Shown here: positions 7,621 to 14,126 of the stretch, in pieces
Position numbering within the stretch: the first letter of the stretch is position 1
Layout of the letters: each line of letters opens with the position of its first letter
Assembly (NCBI GenBank): GCA_051010055.1
Contig: JBPCVY010000287.1
Span: forward strand, 1 to 20,533
From: CAJQND01 sp051010055
Lineage (GTDB): Bacteria; Pseudomonadota; Alphaproteobacteria; Rhizobiales; CAJQND01
Length of the DNA: 20,533 nt
Direction of reading: 5' to 3'
Notes under the pieces: generated by a model
The model's input: the letters and a program-made list of their open reading frames with translations, nothing else
Told to the model about the DNA's origin: nothing
The model's database searches: none
Made by a program: the position numbers and the translations under genes

Positions 7621-9412
7621 CGGTTTTCAGCCACCCAAGCGCTTTACCTGAAAGGCTTGGCGAGATTTTCTCAAAAACTTCAAGGTGATAGGCATTCAGC
7701 CATTCAAGCTCTTCGTCATCAAGCAACGAAACATCAATGGGTGTGGTATCTATGGGCGTGAATGTGATGGTTTCAAAACCATACATGTCGCGCTCTTCGC
7801 CTTTCTGGCGCTGGGTCTCGCGCACGATGACGAGGTTCTCGATGCGAATGCCGAAATGGCCTTCCTTGTAGTATCCCGGCTCGTTTGACAAGATCATTCC
7901 CGGTTCAAGGGCCACGCTGCCGGTTTTGGCAATGCGTTGCGGACCCTCATGCACGGAAAGATAGCTGCCAACGCCGTGGCCGGTGCCATGGTCGAAATCA
8001 AGCCCCGCCTGCCACAAAGGCATCCTGGCAAGGGTATCGATTTGTGCGCCGGTTGTTCCCTTGGGGAACCGCGCCCGGGCAATGGCAATATGGCCTTTCA
8101 GGACGCGGGTGTAGCGATCGCGCATTTCATCGCTCGGCGTGCCGATCGCAATAGTGCGGGTGATATCGGTGGTGCCATCTTCATATTGCGCACCGGAATC
8201 AACCAGATAGAAGGTTCCAGGTTCAATCGTCCGGTTCGAGGTTTCACTTACCCTGTAGTGGGGCAAGGCAGCGTTTGCCCCCGCGCCTGAAATGGTGTCG
8301 AAACTGATTTCCTTCAGCATGCCGGTTTCTATCCGGAAGCTTTCCAGCTTTCTCGCAGCTTCGATTTCGGTGATCGCGCCTGCTCCTGCTTCAGCCGACA
8401 GCCAATGCAGGAACCGGGCCATCGCAGCGCCGTCGCGAATGTGGGCAACCCTTGCCCCTTCCTGCTCGACAGCGTTCTTTTTCGCCTTGGGCAAAAGGCA
8501 CGGGTCATCACCGTGTACCAGAACCGCCTTGGCTTTGCGCAGGGTCTCATTGATGGCCTCTGCTGTCCATATGGGGTCAACACCTACCCGTTTGCCCGTA
8601 AGGGCTGCCAGGGCATTTATGAAGGCCTCAGGCGGTTTTACGTTCACCAAACTGTCCAGCTGGCGGGCAGCACTTTCTTCCAGCCGTGAAGGCTCAACGA
8701 AAAGCTCAGCTGGCTCGTCTTTATGCAAAATCGCAAAGCATAGCGGTATCGGGGTGTGGGGCACATCCGATGCGCGAATGTTGAACGCCCAGGCAATCGA
8801 TTCCGGGATGGTGACGATTGCGGCATCCAAGCCGGACTGCTCCAGACTGGCGGCAAGATCTTCCGCTTTATCGCTCACCGAGCGGCCGGCAAATTGCGTC
8901 GGGTGGGTAAATATCGCGCTTGCGGGCGCAGCAGGGCGCTCATCCCATATTGCGTCAATCGGGTTATTGTTCAGAGGCACCAACTCAGCGCCAGCATTTG
9001 TGCAGGCTGATTTGAACCGTTTCACCCCGTCCATAGTGTGCAGCCACGGGTCGTAGGCAAGCTTTGCCTCTTCTTTAAGGTTCTTGGAAATCCATTTTCT
9101 GGGCGGCATATCGGCCAGGTGGAGTGGTTTAAAGACGCCGGCGTCGGTTTGTTCGCGCACTTGAACAGTGTAGCGCCCATCAACGAAGATAACCGCTTCA
9201 TCCCCAGTGATGATGGCCGTGCCGGCAGAGCCGGTGAATCCGCTGATCCAGGCAAGGCGCTCAGAACCAGGAGCAACATACTCACCCTGGTGCTCATCTG
9301 AGCGCGGCACGATGAAGGCATCAACCCCTTGCCGGGCCAGCTCAGATCTCAGCTGCGCTACCCTTTCTGCGGATTTGTTGCCTTCACTCTTATCGACGAA
9401 ATTTTGGAACAT
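7598..9412 (-). CDS. pepP: Xaa-Pro aminopeptidase (aminopeptidase P, M24B family)
   Basis: This enzyme removes the N-terminal residue from peptides whose second residue is proline. At 604 residues it is the large three-domain form, like eukaryotic cytosolic APP1, rather than the roughly 440-residue E. coli PepP. Two creatinase-like N-terminal domains (about 15-150 and 165-315) precede the pita-bread catalytic domain. All five dinuclear metal ligands can be placed by motif: D405 and D416 (VDSGAQYEDGTTDITRT), H479 (GTGHGVG), E511 (SNEPGYY) and E525 (GIRIEN). No signal peptide is seen, so it is probably cytoplasmic. The upstream ribosome site is weak. It converges on ligA with a 23-bp overlap. 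The symbol pepP is used in the broad sense. Confidence 0.95.
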   Translation of the reverse strand: MFQNFVDKSEGNKSAERVAQLRSELARQGVDAFIVPRSDEHQGEYVAPGSERLAWISGFTGSAGTAIITGDEAVIFVDGRYTVQVREQTDAGVFKPLHLADMPPRKWISKNLKEEAKLAYDPWLHTMDGVKRFKSACTNAGAELVPLNNNPIDAIWDERPAAPASAIFTHPTQFAGRSVSDKAEDLAASLEQSGLDAAIVTIPESIAWAFNIRASDVPHTPIPLCFAILHKDEPAELFVEPSRLEESAARQLDSLVNVKPPEAFINALAALTGKRVGVDPIWTAEAINETLRKAKAVLVHGDDPCLLPKAKKNAVEQEGARVAHIRDGAAMARFLHWLSAEAGAGAITEIEAARKLESFRIETGMLKEISFDTISGAGANAALPHYRVSETSNRTIEPGTFYLVDSGAQYEDGTTDITRTIAIGTPSDEMRDRYTRVLKGHIAIARARFPKGTTGAQIDTLARMPLWQAGLDFDHGTGHGVGSYLSVHEGPQRIAKTGSVALEPGMILSNEPGYYKEGHFGIRIENLVIVRETQRQKGEERDMYGFETITFTPIDTTPIDVSLLDDEELEWLNAYHLEVFEKISPSLSGKALGWLKTVTRALHR

Positions 9413-9507
9413 GCGGTCTTAACTAAAGGTCCAGACGCGCACTGGCAATCAACTTAATATCCGGTGTGCGAAAAGTGGGGAAACCGGCCCTGGAATTTGA
9501 GCGAAAT

Positions 9508-9540
9508 TGTGCAATGCACAAAGTATTTTTTTGCATTGCA
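9508..9540 (+). promoter_or_regulatory. Paired TGCAATGCA/TGCATTGCA repeats, candidate regulator site
   Basis: A perfect palindrome TGTGCA-A-TGCACA (9508-9520) is followed, after a T-rich spacer, by TGCATTGCA (9532-9540), the reverse complement of the TGCAATGCA core. The same core recurs at 10288-10310 ahead of the second DUF1127 gene. A TTGTTA hexamer at 9550-9555 could be a -35 element. In Brucella and Agrobacterium, DUF1127 genes are controlled by the LysR regulator VtlR/LsrB, so this is a candidate target; I have not verified the known VtlR box. Confidence 0.5.
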
Positions 9541-9570
9541 CTAAAGAAATTGTTAACCAATTTTCCGTTG

Positions 9571-9586
9571 ACTTGAGTGCTCAAGT
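9571..9586. promoter_or_regulatory. 16-bp palindrome, possible operator
   Basis: The arms ACTTGAG and CTCAAGT are perfect inverted repeats around a TG spacer. It lies just downstream of the TGCATTGCA repeats and overlaps a TTGACT hexamer (9568-9573). It resembles a dimeric repressor site, but the binding protein is unknown. Confidence 0.35.
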
Positions 9587-9981
9587 TTCCGGGCAGCTGG
9601 TGGTCTGATTTTTGAACATGACGAGAGAGCCGGGAAGGGGGCTCAATTCCGGTAGCTCAAAGAGTAACTTGGCGCCGGAGTTCATCATGGAGCGGAACAG
9701 CGGACTGAATCGAAAAAGTGGCCCCCAAGCTGGCTGCGGTTCATTGATGCCGGGCTGGCATTCTCACGCGGCAGGCAATTCCTCCGCCAAACAGTTGCCA
9801 GGCAGAGGTGAGCAGACATATGCGCCAGGTGCGTGGCTGGGTTGCATCCTTGTGGGTTCACATTGGGCAAACCGATACTATGTTATTGCGGTGTAATCAG
9901 AAAAACCGGGTCATGTCGCTGCAGTATCGCGGTTTGACGGGCCCGTTTCAGCCAGATTTCTTGACCCAAGGAGAAGATAAA

Positions 9982-10152
9982 ATGGCATATGCCGATACAT
10001 CCGGCGTGAACACATTTGGCGGTGCATCACTTCCCTCGCGTGCCGCAAAATGGATTGGTAAAGCATTCATGCGCCTCATCGAGGCGCGCCAGCGCGCAGC
10101 TCTCGCCCGCGTGGCGCCATATTTTGCGAGCGCCTATAACTCGCAAAAATAA
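9982..10152 (+). CDS. Small basic DUF1127-like protein
   Basis: This short protein of 56 residues starts at an ATG preceded by an excellent AAGGAGA ribosome site (9968-9974). After a Ser/Gly-rich N-terminus it has a basic amphipathic helix, AAKWIGKAFMRLIEARQRAALARV, resembling the start of DUF1127 domains (W..I...R.RRAL..L). It ends with PYFASAYNSQK instead of the usual LDDRLLADIGL, so family membership is likely but not certain. Small DUF1127 proteins in alphaproteobacteria are known RNA-linked and stress-linked regulators; the CcaF1 protein of Rhodobacter is an RNA-binding member co-transcribed with small RNAs. A hairpin and a terminator follow within 110 nt of the stop. Confidence 0.8.
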   Translation: MAYADTSGVNTFGGASLPSRAAKWIGKAFMRLIEARQRAALARVAPYFASAYNSQK

Positions 10153-10173
10153 CCACTTGCGATAGAGAAAACC

Positions 10174-10265
10174 GCCCGGGATCATATCCTTCTCCCCCCT
10201 GATTCCGGCCTTATGTTTTCTCGTTTTGCGCCGCCCTAGAACCGGTTTTCAGGGCGGCGTTTTTG
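10174..10265 (+). ncRNA. Candidate 3'-UTR small RNA with C/U-rich loop (cuckoo/CcsR-like)
   Basis: About 24 nt after the stop of the first DUF1127-type gene, CCGGGATCA (10176-10184) pairs with TGATTCCGG (10200-10208). This is a 9-bp stem with one G-U pair, and it exposes the 15-nt loop TATCCTTCTCCCCCC. A strong terminator hairpin follows at 10229-10265. A DUF1127 ORF, then a stem-loop with a CU-rich anti-Shine-Dalgarno-like loop, then a terminator, is the layout of the 'cuckoo'/CcsR small RNAs that follow a DUF1127 gene in Rhodobacter. The loop here is related to the CCUCCUCCC motif but not identical. There is one copy, not a tandem set. The 5' end would arise by processing and is unknown. 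Confidence 0.5.
10229..10265 (+). terminator. Strong Rho-independent terminator after the first DUF1127-type gene
   Basis: CGCCGCCCT (10229-10237) pairs perfectly with AGGGCGGCG (10251-10259), with a 13-nt loop, followed by six T residues. It ends the transcript containing the small protein gene and the candidate small RNA. Confidence 0.92.
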
Positions 10266-10287
10266 TGTCTGGATTGTGACATGCATT

Positions 10288-10310
10288 TTTTGCATTGCTG
10301 CAATGCAAAA
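10288..10310 (+). promoter_or_regulatory. 23-bp perfect palindrome upstream of the second DUF1127 gene
   Basis: The arms TTTTGCATTGC and GCAATGCAAAA (11 bp each) surround a central T. The same TGCATTGCA/TGCAATGCA core occurs upstream of the first DUF1127-type gene. Just downstream are TTGTTG (10315-10320) and TTAGAT (10339-10344) with an 18-bp spacing, a plausible promoter, so the palindrome sits where an activator would bind. Transcription would then give a leader of about 110 nt before the ATG at 10463. A LysR-type regulator such as VtlR/LsrB is the best-supported guess from family knowledge. Confidence 0.55.
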
Positions 10311-10462
10311 CGAATTGTTGAATTCGCGCAAAGGAAGATTAGATAGGGAGCGTGAGAACGGCAAACACATCGAATTCAACCGGGCTTACAGAAACTGAAC
10401 AACTTAACCTAATTGCACATCTGGTCTCAGACCGTTGTGCCCGAACATTTAGGAGAATAGCT

Positions 10463-10684
10463 ATGGCTACTTTGACCTCCGTGAACAACTCGGGTTTCGG
10501 CGGTTCCTCTTTCAAGGCACCGCGTTTCGACTTTGGCGGGTTTTTCACCCGCGTTGCGCACTACTTTGACCGTATCAGCGCTGAACAGCAGCTGGCGGCT
10601 CTTGATGACCGGATGCTTGCCGATATCGGTATCGAACGCGCTGACATCTCAGAAGTCGTGCGCGGCGTAGACAGCCGTCGTTGA
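10463..10684 (+). CDS. DUF1127 domain-containing small protein
   Basis: This 73-residue protein starts at an ATG with a good AGGAGA ribosome site (10451-10456); longer in-frame starts would cover the promoter region. The N-terminal 30 residues are Gly/Ser/Phe-rich. The C-terminal half is a clear DUF1127 domain, with RISAEQQLAALDDRMLADIG near 37-56 followed by IERADISEVVRG. The family consists of small basic proteins common in alpha- and gammaproteobacteria; some act in stress responses, in phosphate or carbon metabolism and in RNA turnover. Its stop lies 10 bp from the stop of convergent prmA. The shared upstream repeat suggests common control with the gene at 9982. Confidence 0.92.
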   Translation: MATLTSVNNSGFGGSSFKAPRFDFGGFFTRVAHYFDRISAEQQLAALDDRMLADIGIERADISEVVRGVDSRR

Positions 10685-10694
10685 AAGAAATCCG

Positions 10695-11561
10695 TTAGCC
10701 CGGCCGGGAAAGCAACAATGTGGACCAGCCATCCAGCTGCCACCGTTGCTTCAGGGTTAGCCCGGCCAACCGGTAAGCGCTGATAATCCGCGCCTCGTGG
10801 CTAAGCAGCAGTCCTGAAAGGATCAGTGCACCGCCAGGAGCCACTTGCCGGGCCAAAAGGGTGCTCATTTGCACCAGCGGTCCTGCAAGAATATTGGCCA
10901 GTATCAGATCGTAAGGTCCACTCGCCAATATCAGGTTATGAGACACGCCTCCGGCAACAAGGGCCCGCACCAGCGGGCCCTTTTCGTTTTTGCGGGCATT
11001 CTCGCGGGTGACATCTATGGCAACCGGGTCAATATCGCTGGCGACAACCGGCACCCGCGCGCCAGCTGCCGCGGCGATTGCCAAAACCCCGGTGCCGCAG
11101 CCAATATCCAGAACCCGCCTTGGGCGGCGCTTTTTCAGAACTTGATCGATTGCCAGAAGGCAGCCCTTCGTGGTGCCGTGGTGGCCTGAGCCGAAGGCAA
11201 GGCCTGCGTCAATCTCCACCGACACACCACCACCTGGCCGGGCATGCCTGTCATGGGCGCCATGGACAAAGAACCGCCCGGCATGGATGGGGGCAAGATT
11301 TTCATATGATTTGGAAACCCAATCCGAATTGGGAAGCTTTTCGACCTCAAATTCTGCCAGGCCTTCATAGCCGGAAATGTTCTCGATCAACGGCTTGTCT
11401 TGGAAATAGGCCTCGACTTGCCAGAGGTTCAATTCTTCATCGATTTCAAAAAGGGCGATGGCATCTGCCGGCGGTTCGTGAAAACCCTCCAGGCTTTTGC
11501 TCAACTTATTGGCCTCATCCTTGTCCAGGGCCGGCGATACTATCTTCCAGGTGGCCGCCAT
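10695..11561 (-). CDS. prmA: Ribosomal protein L11 methyltransferase PrmA
   Basis: PrmA uses S-adenosylmethionine to methylate ribosomal protein L11. The 288-residue product begins MAATWKIVSPALDKDEA and has an AAGGAGAT ribosome site 10 nt upstream. The N-terminal 100 residues form the L11-recognition domain. The methyltransferase domain shows AFGSGHHGTT at 122-131 (usually AFGTGHHGTT), the SAM-binding motif DIGCGTG at 152-158, and the LANIL motif that stands in for NPPF-type sequences in this family. It is close to the aminopeptidase P and UvrD genes, as in other Hyphomicrobiales. It converges on the DUF1127 gene and is divergent from the small exported-protein gene. Confidence 0.95.
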   Translation of the reverse strand: MAATWKIVSPALDKDEANKLSKSLEGFHEPPADAIALFEIDEELNLWQVEAYFQDKPLIENISGYEGLAEFEVEKLPNSDWVSKSYENLAPIHAGRFFVHGAHDRHARPGGGVSVEIDAGLAFGSGHHGTTKGCLLAIDQVLKKRRPRRVLDIGCGTGVLAIAAAAGARVPVVASDIDPVAIDVTRENARKNEKGPLVRALVAGGVSHNLILASGPYDLILANILAGPLVQMSTLLARQVAPGGALILSGLLLSHEARIISAYRLAGLTLKQRWQLDGWSTLLLSRPG

Positions 11562-11633
11562 TTCGGTTGCTTATCTCCTTAATCGTGCCGGTTGCCGTTT
11601 TCTCGTCACTTTTTGGCTGCTATGGAGAGGCCC

Positions 11634-11990
11634 ATGAGGCGAAAGTGGGTTCGACGATACGGCATTTTTTCTGCGATTTGCGCTACCTATCTGATTTTGA
11701 TGGTTCCCGGCGCAGAAATCTTACTTGCTAATGAAAAAAAACATGAGGAATTCTTCATGTCGCGCGCCCGTTATGCGGCGCACGCAGCCTGCTCGCGCGG
11801 AAAGAAAGCCAACTATCAAACCTGCCATGACGCTCAGATGCAGGCCGCCCGGAGAATAGTTGGAAGGCTCAAGGCAAAAAAATCCGAAAAGCTGCTCAAC
11901 AAGACAATTGAGTGTCTGCAAACCGTTCAGGTTTTGCCGATCAAACTGCGAAAACGAGGACTTTTGTGGGTGGAAAAGTGCATCAGTTGA
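11634..11990 (+). CDS. Small exported protein with four cysteines, unknown function
   Basis: I do not recognise this 118-residue protein. It has a basic N-terminus (RRKWVRR), a hydrophobic stretch of about 18 residues and a possible signal-peptidase site near ILLA-NEKK, so it is probably periplasmic or membrane-anchored. The mature part has four cysteines at 53, 64, 94 and 116, which could form two disulfides, and it is rich in Lys and Arg. The start is uncertain: GGAGAGG lies only 3 nt before the ATG at 11634, while ATG 11622 and an upstream non-ATG start (11592) are in the same frame. It is divergent from prmA. The region between its stop and the next gene holds a 6-bp hairpin (12053-12068) without a T-run. 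Confidence 0.6.
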   Translation: MRRKWVRRYGIFSAICATYLILMVPGAEILLANEKKHEEFFMSRARYAAHAACSRGKKANYQTCHDAQMQAARRIVGRLKAKKSEKLLNKTIECLQTVQVLPIKLRKRGLLWVEKCIS

Positions 11991-12100
11991 CCGAGCACGG
12001 CCCAAAAGCCATCACCTGGCATTGGCAAACCGGCAAAACTGCCTCTAACATGAGCGGATAGTTCCGCTGAGGTTCCTTGGTTTCTGGTGAAAAGTCAAAA

Positions 12101-12916
12101 ATGAGTATTTTTTCTAAGCTTCGGCAATTGGTGTCAGGGCTGGATGTTTCTGATGACAATTCCGGCAAGGAAAATCTTGATGCAGCCGTTCTGACTGAAG
12201 ATGCAGACATGCTGGGCGGTGGAGATGAAGCTGAGCCGGTTCTGGACGGCTTGCGTCTGAACATCCGGTATGTTGACGTAGACGGCAAGCCGAGCAACAG
12301 GCTGATTTCCTGCAAGAGATTTGTTTCTGCGGAAGACGGAGACCGCTTGTTGGCCTTTTGCCACCTCAACCGGGTTGACCGGTCTTTCTTGATATCACGT
12401 ATCGAGCAAACAAGTGATCAGGCAGGAAGGACGATTGAGGGCGGTGTTGAAGAGTTTCTGAGGCCCTTTCTCGCGCACACCGCTGAAGATGTGGACACAA
12501 CCCAAAGGGCCACGCGCAATGTGCTGGTGGAAGTTGGCGATGAGCTGCGTATCCTGGCGTTTATGGCCCATGCGGACCAGTCCCTGCAGGCTGAGGAAGA
12601 TGGCCTCATCTCCCTGTTTGTCAGAAAACGGGCCGAAGAATTGGGCGGCAGGTTGTCCTCGCAATATGACCATCAACAGGTCATGGATTGGTTCCGCCAC
12701 CAAGCACCTGACCTTGCCGCACTGGAGAGGTCGGCCACCCGCGTTGCCGGCAGGTCAGAAGTGAACCTGCGGCGTGTTTGGCAAATCGCGGCAAAAGTGA
12801 TGGAAGCAGATGGCGAAGTCACCGCCAGTGAGCTGGACCGGTTCCATGAGCTTGCAAAAACGATCGACGATGCGGTGTCTGCCTTGCAAGAGGCAAAAAG
12901 CACAAAATCTGGATGA
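12101..12916 (+). CDS. WYL-like / TerB-like domain protein
   Basis: This is a 271-residue soluble protein. The start at ATG 12101 (MSIFSKLRQL) was chosen over an in-frame TTG at 12077. After an acidic, disordered-looking segment (about 15-50), residues 58-106 resemble a WYL-like module: IRYVDVDGKPSNRLISCKRF, then LLAFCHLNRVDRSFLISRIEQ. The C-terminal half is helical with the two-part pattern of TerB-like domains: ILAFMAHADQSLQAEEDGLI and, later, WQIAAKVMEADGEVTASELDRF. WYL/TerB-like proteins occur with stress and surveillance systems, but no ter genes are nearby and no activity can be assigned. It converges on the Rrf2 gene. Confidence 0.75.
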   Translation: MSIFSKLRQLVSGLDVSDDNSGKENLDAAVLTEDADMLGGGDEAEPVLDGLRLNIRYVDVDGKPSNRLISCKRFVSAEDGDRLLAFCHLNRVDRSFLISRIEQTSDQAGRTIEGGVEEFLRPFLAHTAEDVDTTQRATRNVLVEVGDELRILAFMAHADQSLQAEEDGLISLFVRKRAEELGGRLSSQYDHQQVMDWFRHQAPDLAALERSATRVAGRSEVNLRRVWQIAAKVMEADGEVTASELDRFHELAKTIDDAVSALQEAKSTKSG

Positions 12917-12948
12917 GGGCGGCTTTTCGCAGGGCGGATGGCGTAGTG

Positions 12949-13353
12949 CTATTTCTTCTGCGCCATGAGGTCTTTCAGAGTGTAGGTGTCCAGCACATTC
13001 ATGAAGGCGGTGAGGGATTCGCCCAAAACATGGTTGAAGCCGGCAGGCGTTATGACACCGCCGTCAGTTTCGACCTGAAAGCCTTCAATTAAAACCGATG
13101 TCGGCTCGGTTGCCCTGACAAGTTCACCAATGTTGATTTGCTCTGGCGGTCTGGACAGCAATAGCCCGCCATTTCTCCCGCGAACAGACTTCACATAGTT
13201 CTCCTGAACAAGCCTGTGCGCCACCTTCATCAAGTGGTTTTTGGAAATATCATAGGTTCGCGCGACTTCCTGAATTGTCACGAGTTCAGGGTTACGGTTT
13301 GCCAGTAGAAGCAAAAGCCGAACGGCATAGTCAGTATGCTTTGTCATTCGCAT
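12949..13353 (-). CDS. Rrf2-family (NsrR-like) regulator lacking the Fe-S cysteines
   Basis: This 134-residue DNA-binding protein starts MRMTKHTDYAVRLLLLLA, a standard Rrf2/NsrR beginning. The winged helix (SKNHLMKVAHRLVQENYVKS then GRNGGLLLSRPP) and the C-terminal TAFMNVLDTYTLKDL are close to NsrR, the nitric-oxide-sensing repressor with an iron-sulfur cluster. In NsrR three cysteines near 91-105 (ECF and CxITPxC contexts) bind the cluster. Here they are G91, G99 and G105, and the whole protein has no cysteine. Each change needs only TGY to GGY. It therefore cannot bind a cluster in the usual way and may act as a constitutive regulator or sense something else. An operator-like repeat lies upstream, so autoregulation is possible. 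Confidence 0.9.
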   Translation of the reverse strand: MRMTKHTDYAVRLLLLLANRNPELVTIQEVARTYDISKNHLMKVAHRLVQENYVKSVRGRNGGLLLSRPPEQINIGELVRATEPTSVLIEGFQVETDGGVITPAGFNHVLGESLTAFMNVLDTYTLKDLMAQKK

Positions 13354-13395
13354 AGATGAGGCCCCACAATTTTGTGTTCTTATATTGGTATTACA

Positions 13396-13428
13396 TACAT
13401 CAAAAATAGATGTAGTTTAAATACATTT
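13396..13428 (-). promoter_or_regulatory. NsrR-like inverted repeats upstream of the Rrf2-family gene
   Basis: In the AT-rich region 43-75 bp before the Rrf2 start, TACATC (13396-13401) and GATGTA (13409-13414) are inverted around 7 nt. AGATGTA (13408-13414) and TACATTT (13422-13428) form a second, overlapping inverted repeat around 7 nt. The half-sites resemble the NsrR consensus (AGATGYATTT-type). This could be the regulator's own operator. Confidence 0.4.
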
Positions 13429-14126
13429 GCAAATTTTCATTAAAAAAGACGTTTCTTGTCAATTATTCCTAAAAAAGCAGAAAATTTTCTCCAAAAAATC
13501 GAGACTTATTTCTTTTAAAATTGGTTTTCGAATCATGAAAAAAGTGAATCTTCCAGCCGTTGTTTACGCTGTCGTAAAGAGGAAATTGGAAATAGGGGCT
13601 TATGTTTTTGGTTATTACAAAAAATTTGTGTGTTACTCGAGTGGTAAGGGGGATAAATTATTTTTGTTTAATCTGTACAGTTTCTGGATTTTTGGGTTTG
13701 CTCACAACAGTTCTGCCGTTTGCAGGCTTGCGACCGGCAATAAACCCGGTTCCGGTGAAACCGAGTTTCAACGTTCCAGGTTTTTGGGTTTGGGAACTGT
13801 GGTCTGCAGGTAAGCGCGTGAAGTTAATTGATTCCGCCTTATTCGAACGTCTGTTAAGGGGCTGGCGCTCTTATCTCTGCTCAAACTCAACATAGTTGTT
13901 GGGTGCCGATTGCCCTTGAAATTTTAAAAAACCAAACCCCCCAAGAGCAATCTTTGTCTTTGCGTATCGGCTAATTCGCCTACCGTACGCTCTTCCAAAA
14001 ACGACACTCTAGGAGGCGTATGAATCACTTTGAGCCTAAATTGTTAAAAAAATAATTCGCATGCGGAATATGTGCAAAAATTTCGTTTCCATCACGAAGC
14101 GGATTTGAAATGATTACAGGGGCCGA
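13429..14126. other. AT-rich stretch with no recognisable gene
   Basis: About 700 bp of DNA clearly richer in A and T than its flanks. Short open frames on the + strand (for example 13427-13813 and 13602-13895) use non-typical starts or lack ribosome sites, overlap one another and match nothing I know. The second would encode a hydrophobic stretch (about FCLICTVSGFLGLLTTVLPF) and could be a small membrane protein or a remnant. A 9-of-10-bp hairpin without a T-run lies at 13742-13768. Together with the broken methyltransferase gene that follows, this looks like a decaying or acquired patch. Confidence 0.4.

Larger units (their letters stand above)
9413..9981. other. Non-coding region upstream of the first DUF1127-type gene
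   Basis: This 569-bp stretch has no ORF that I believe codes. It contains the inverted repeats at 9508-9540 and the separate palindrome at 9571-9586, each listed on its own. If transcription starts just beyond these elements, the small gene at 9982 has a leader of nearly 400 nt, or a small RNA lies in between; I see no obvious terminator to settle this. Confidence 0.4.

Noticed and set aside
8292..9056. 254-residue plus-strand frame opposite the aminopeptidase gene
   Set aside because: The complementary strand encodes a complete M24B enzyme with all metal ligands.
9612..9896. 94-residue plus-strand frame before the DUF1127-type gene
   Set aside because: No ribosome site, odd Gly/Ser-rich composition, and it overlaps the probable leader.
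12053..12068. AGCGGA-TAGT-TCCGCT hairpin as terminator or riboswitch part
   Set aside because: Only 6 bp, no T-run, and no known aptamer features; it may be a chance leader hairpin.
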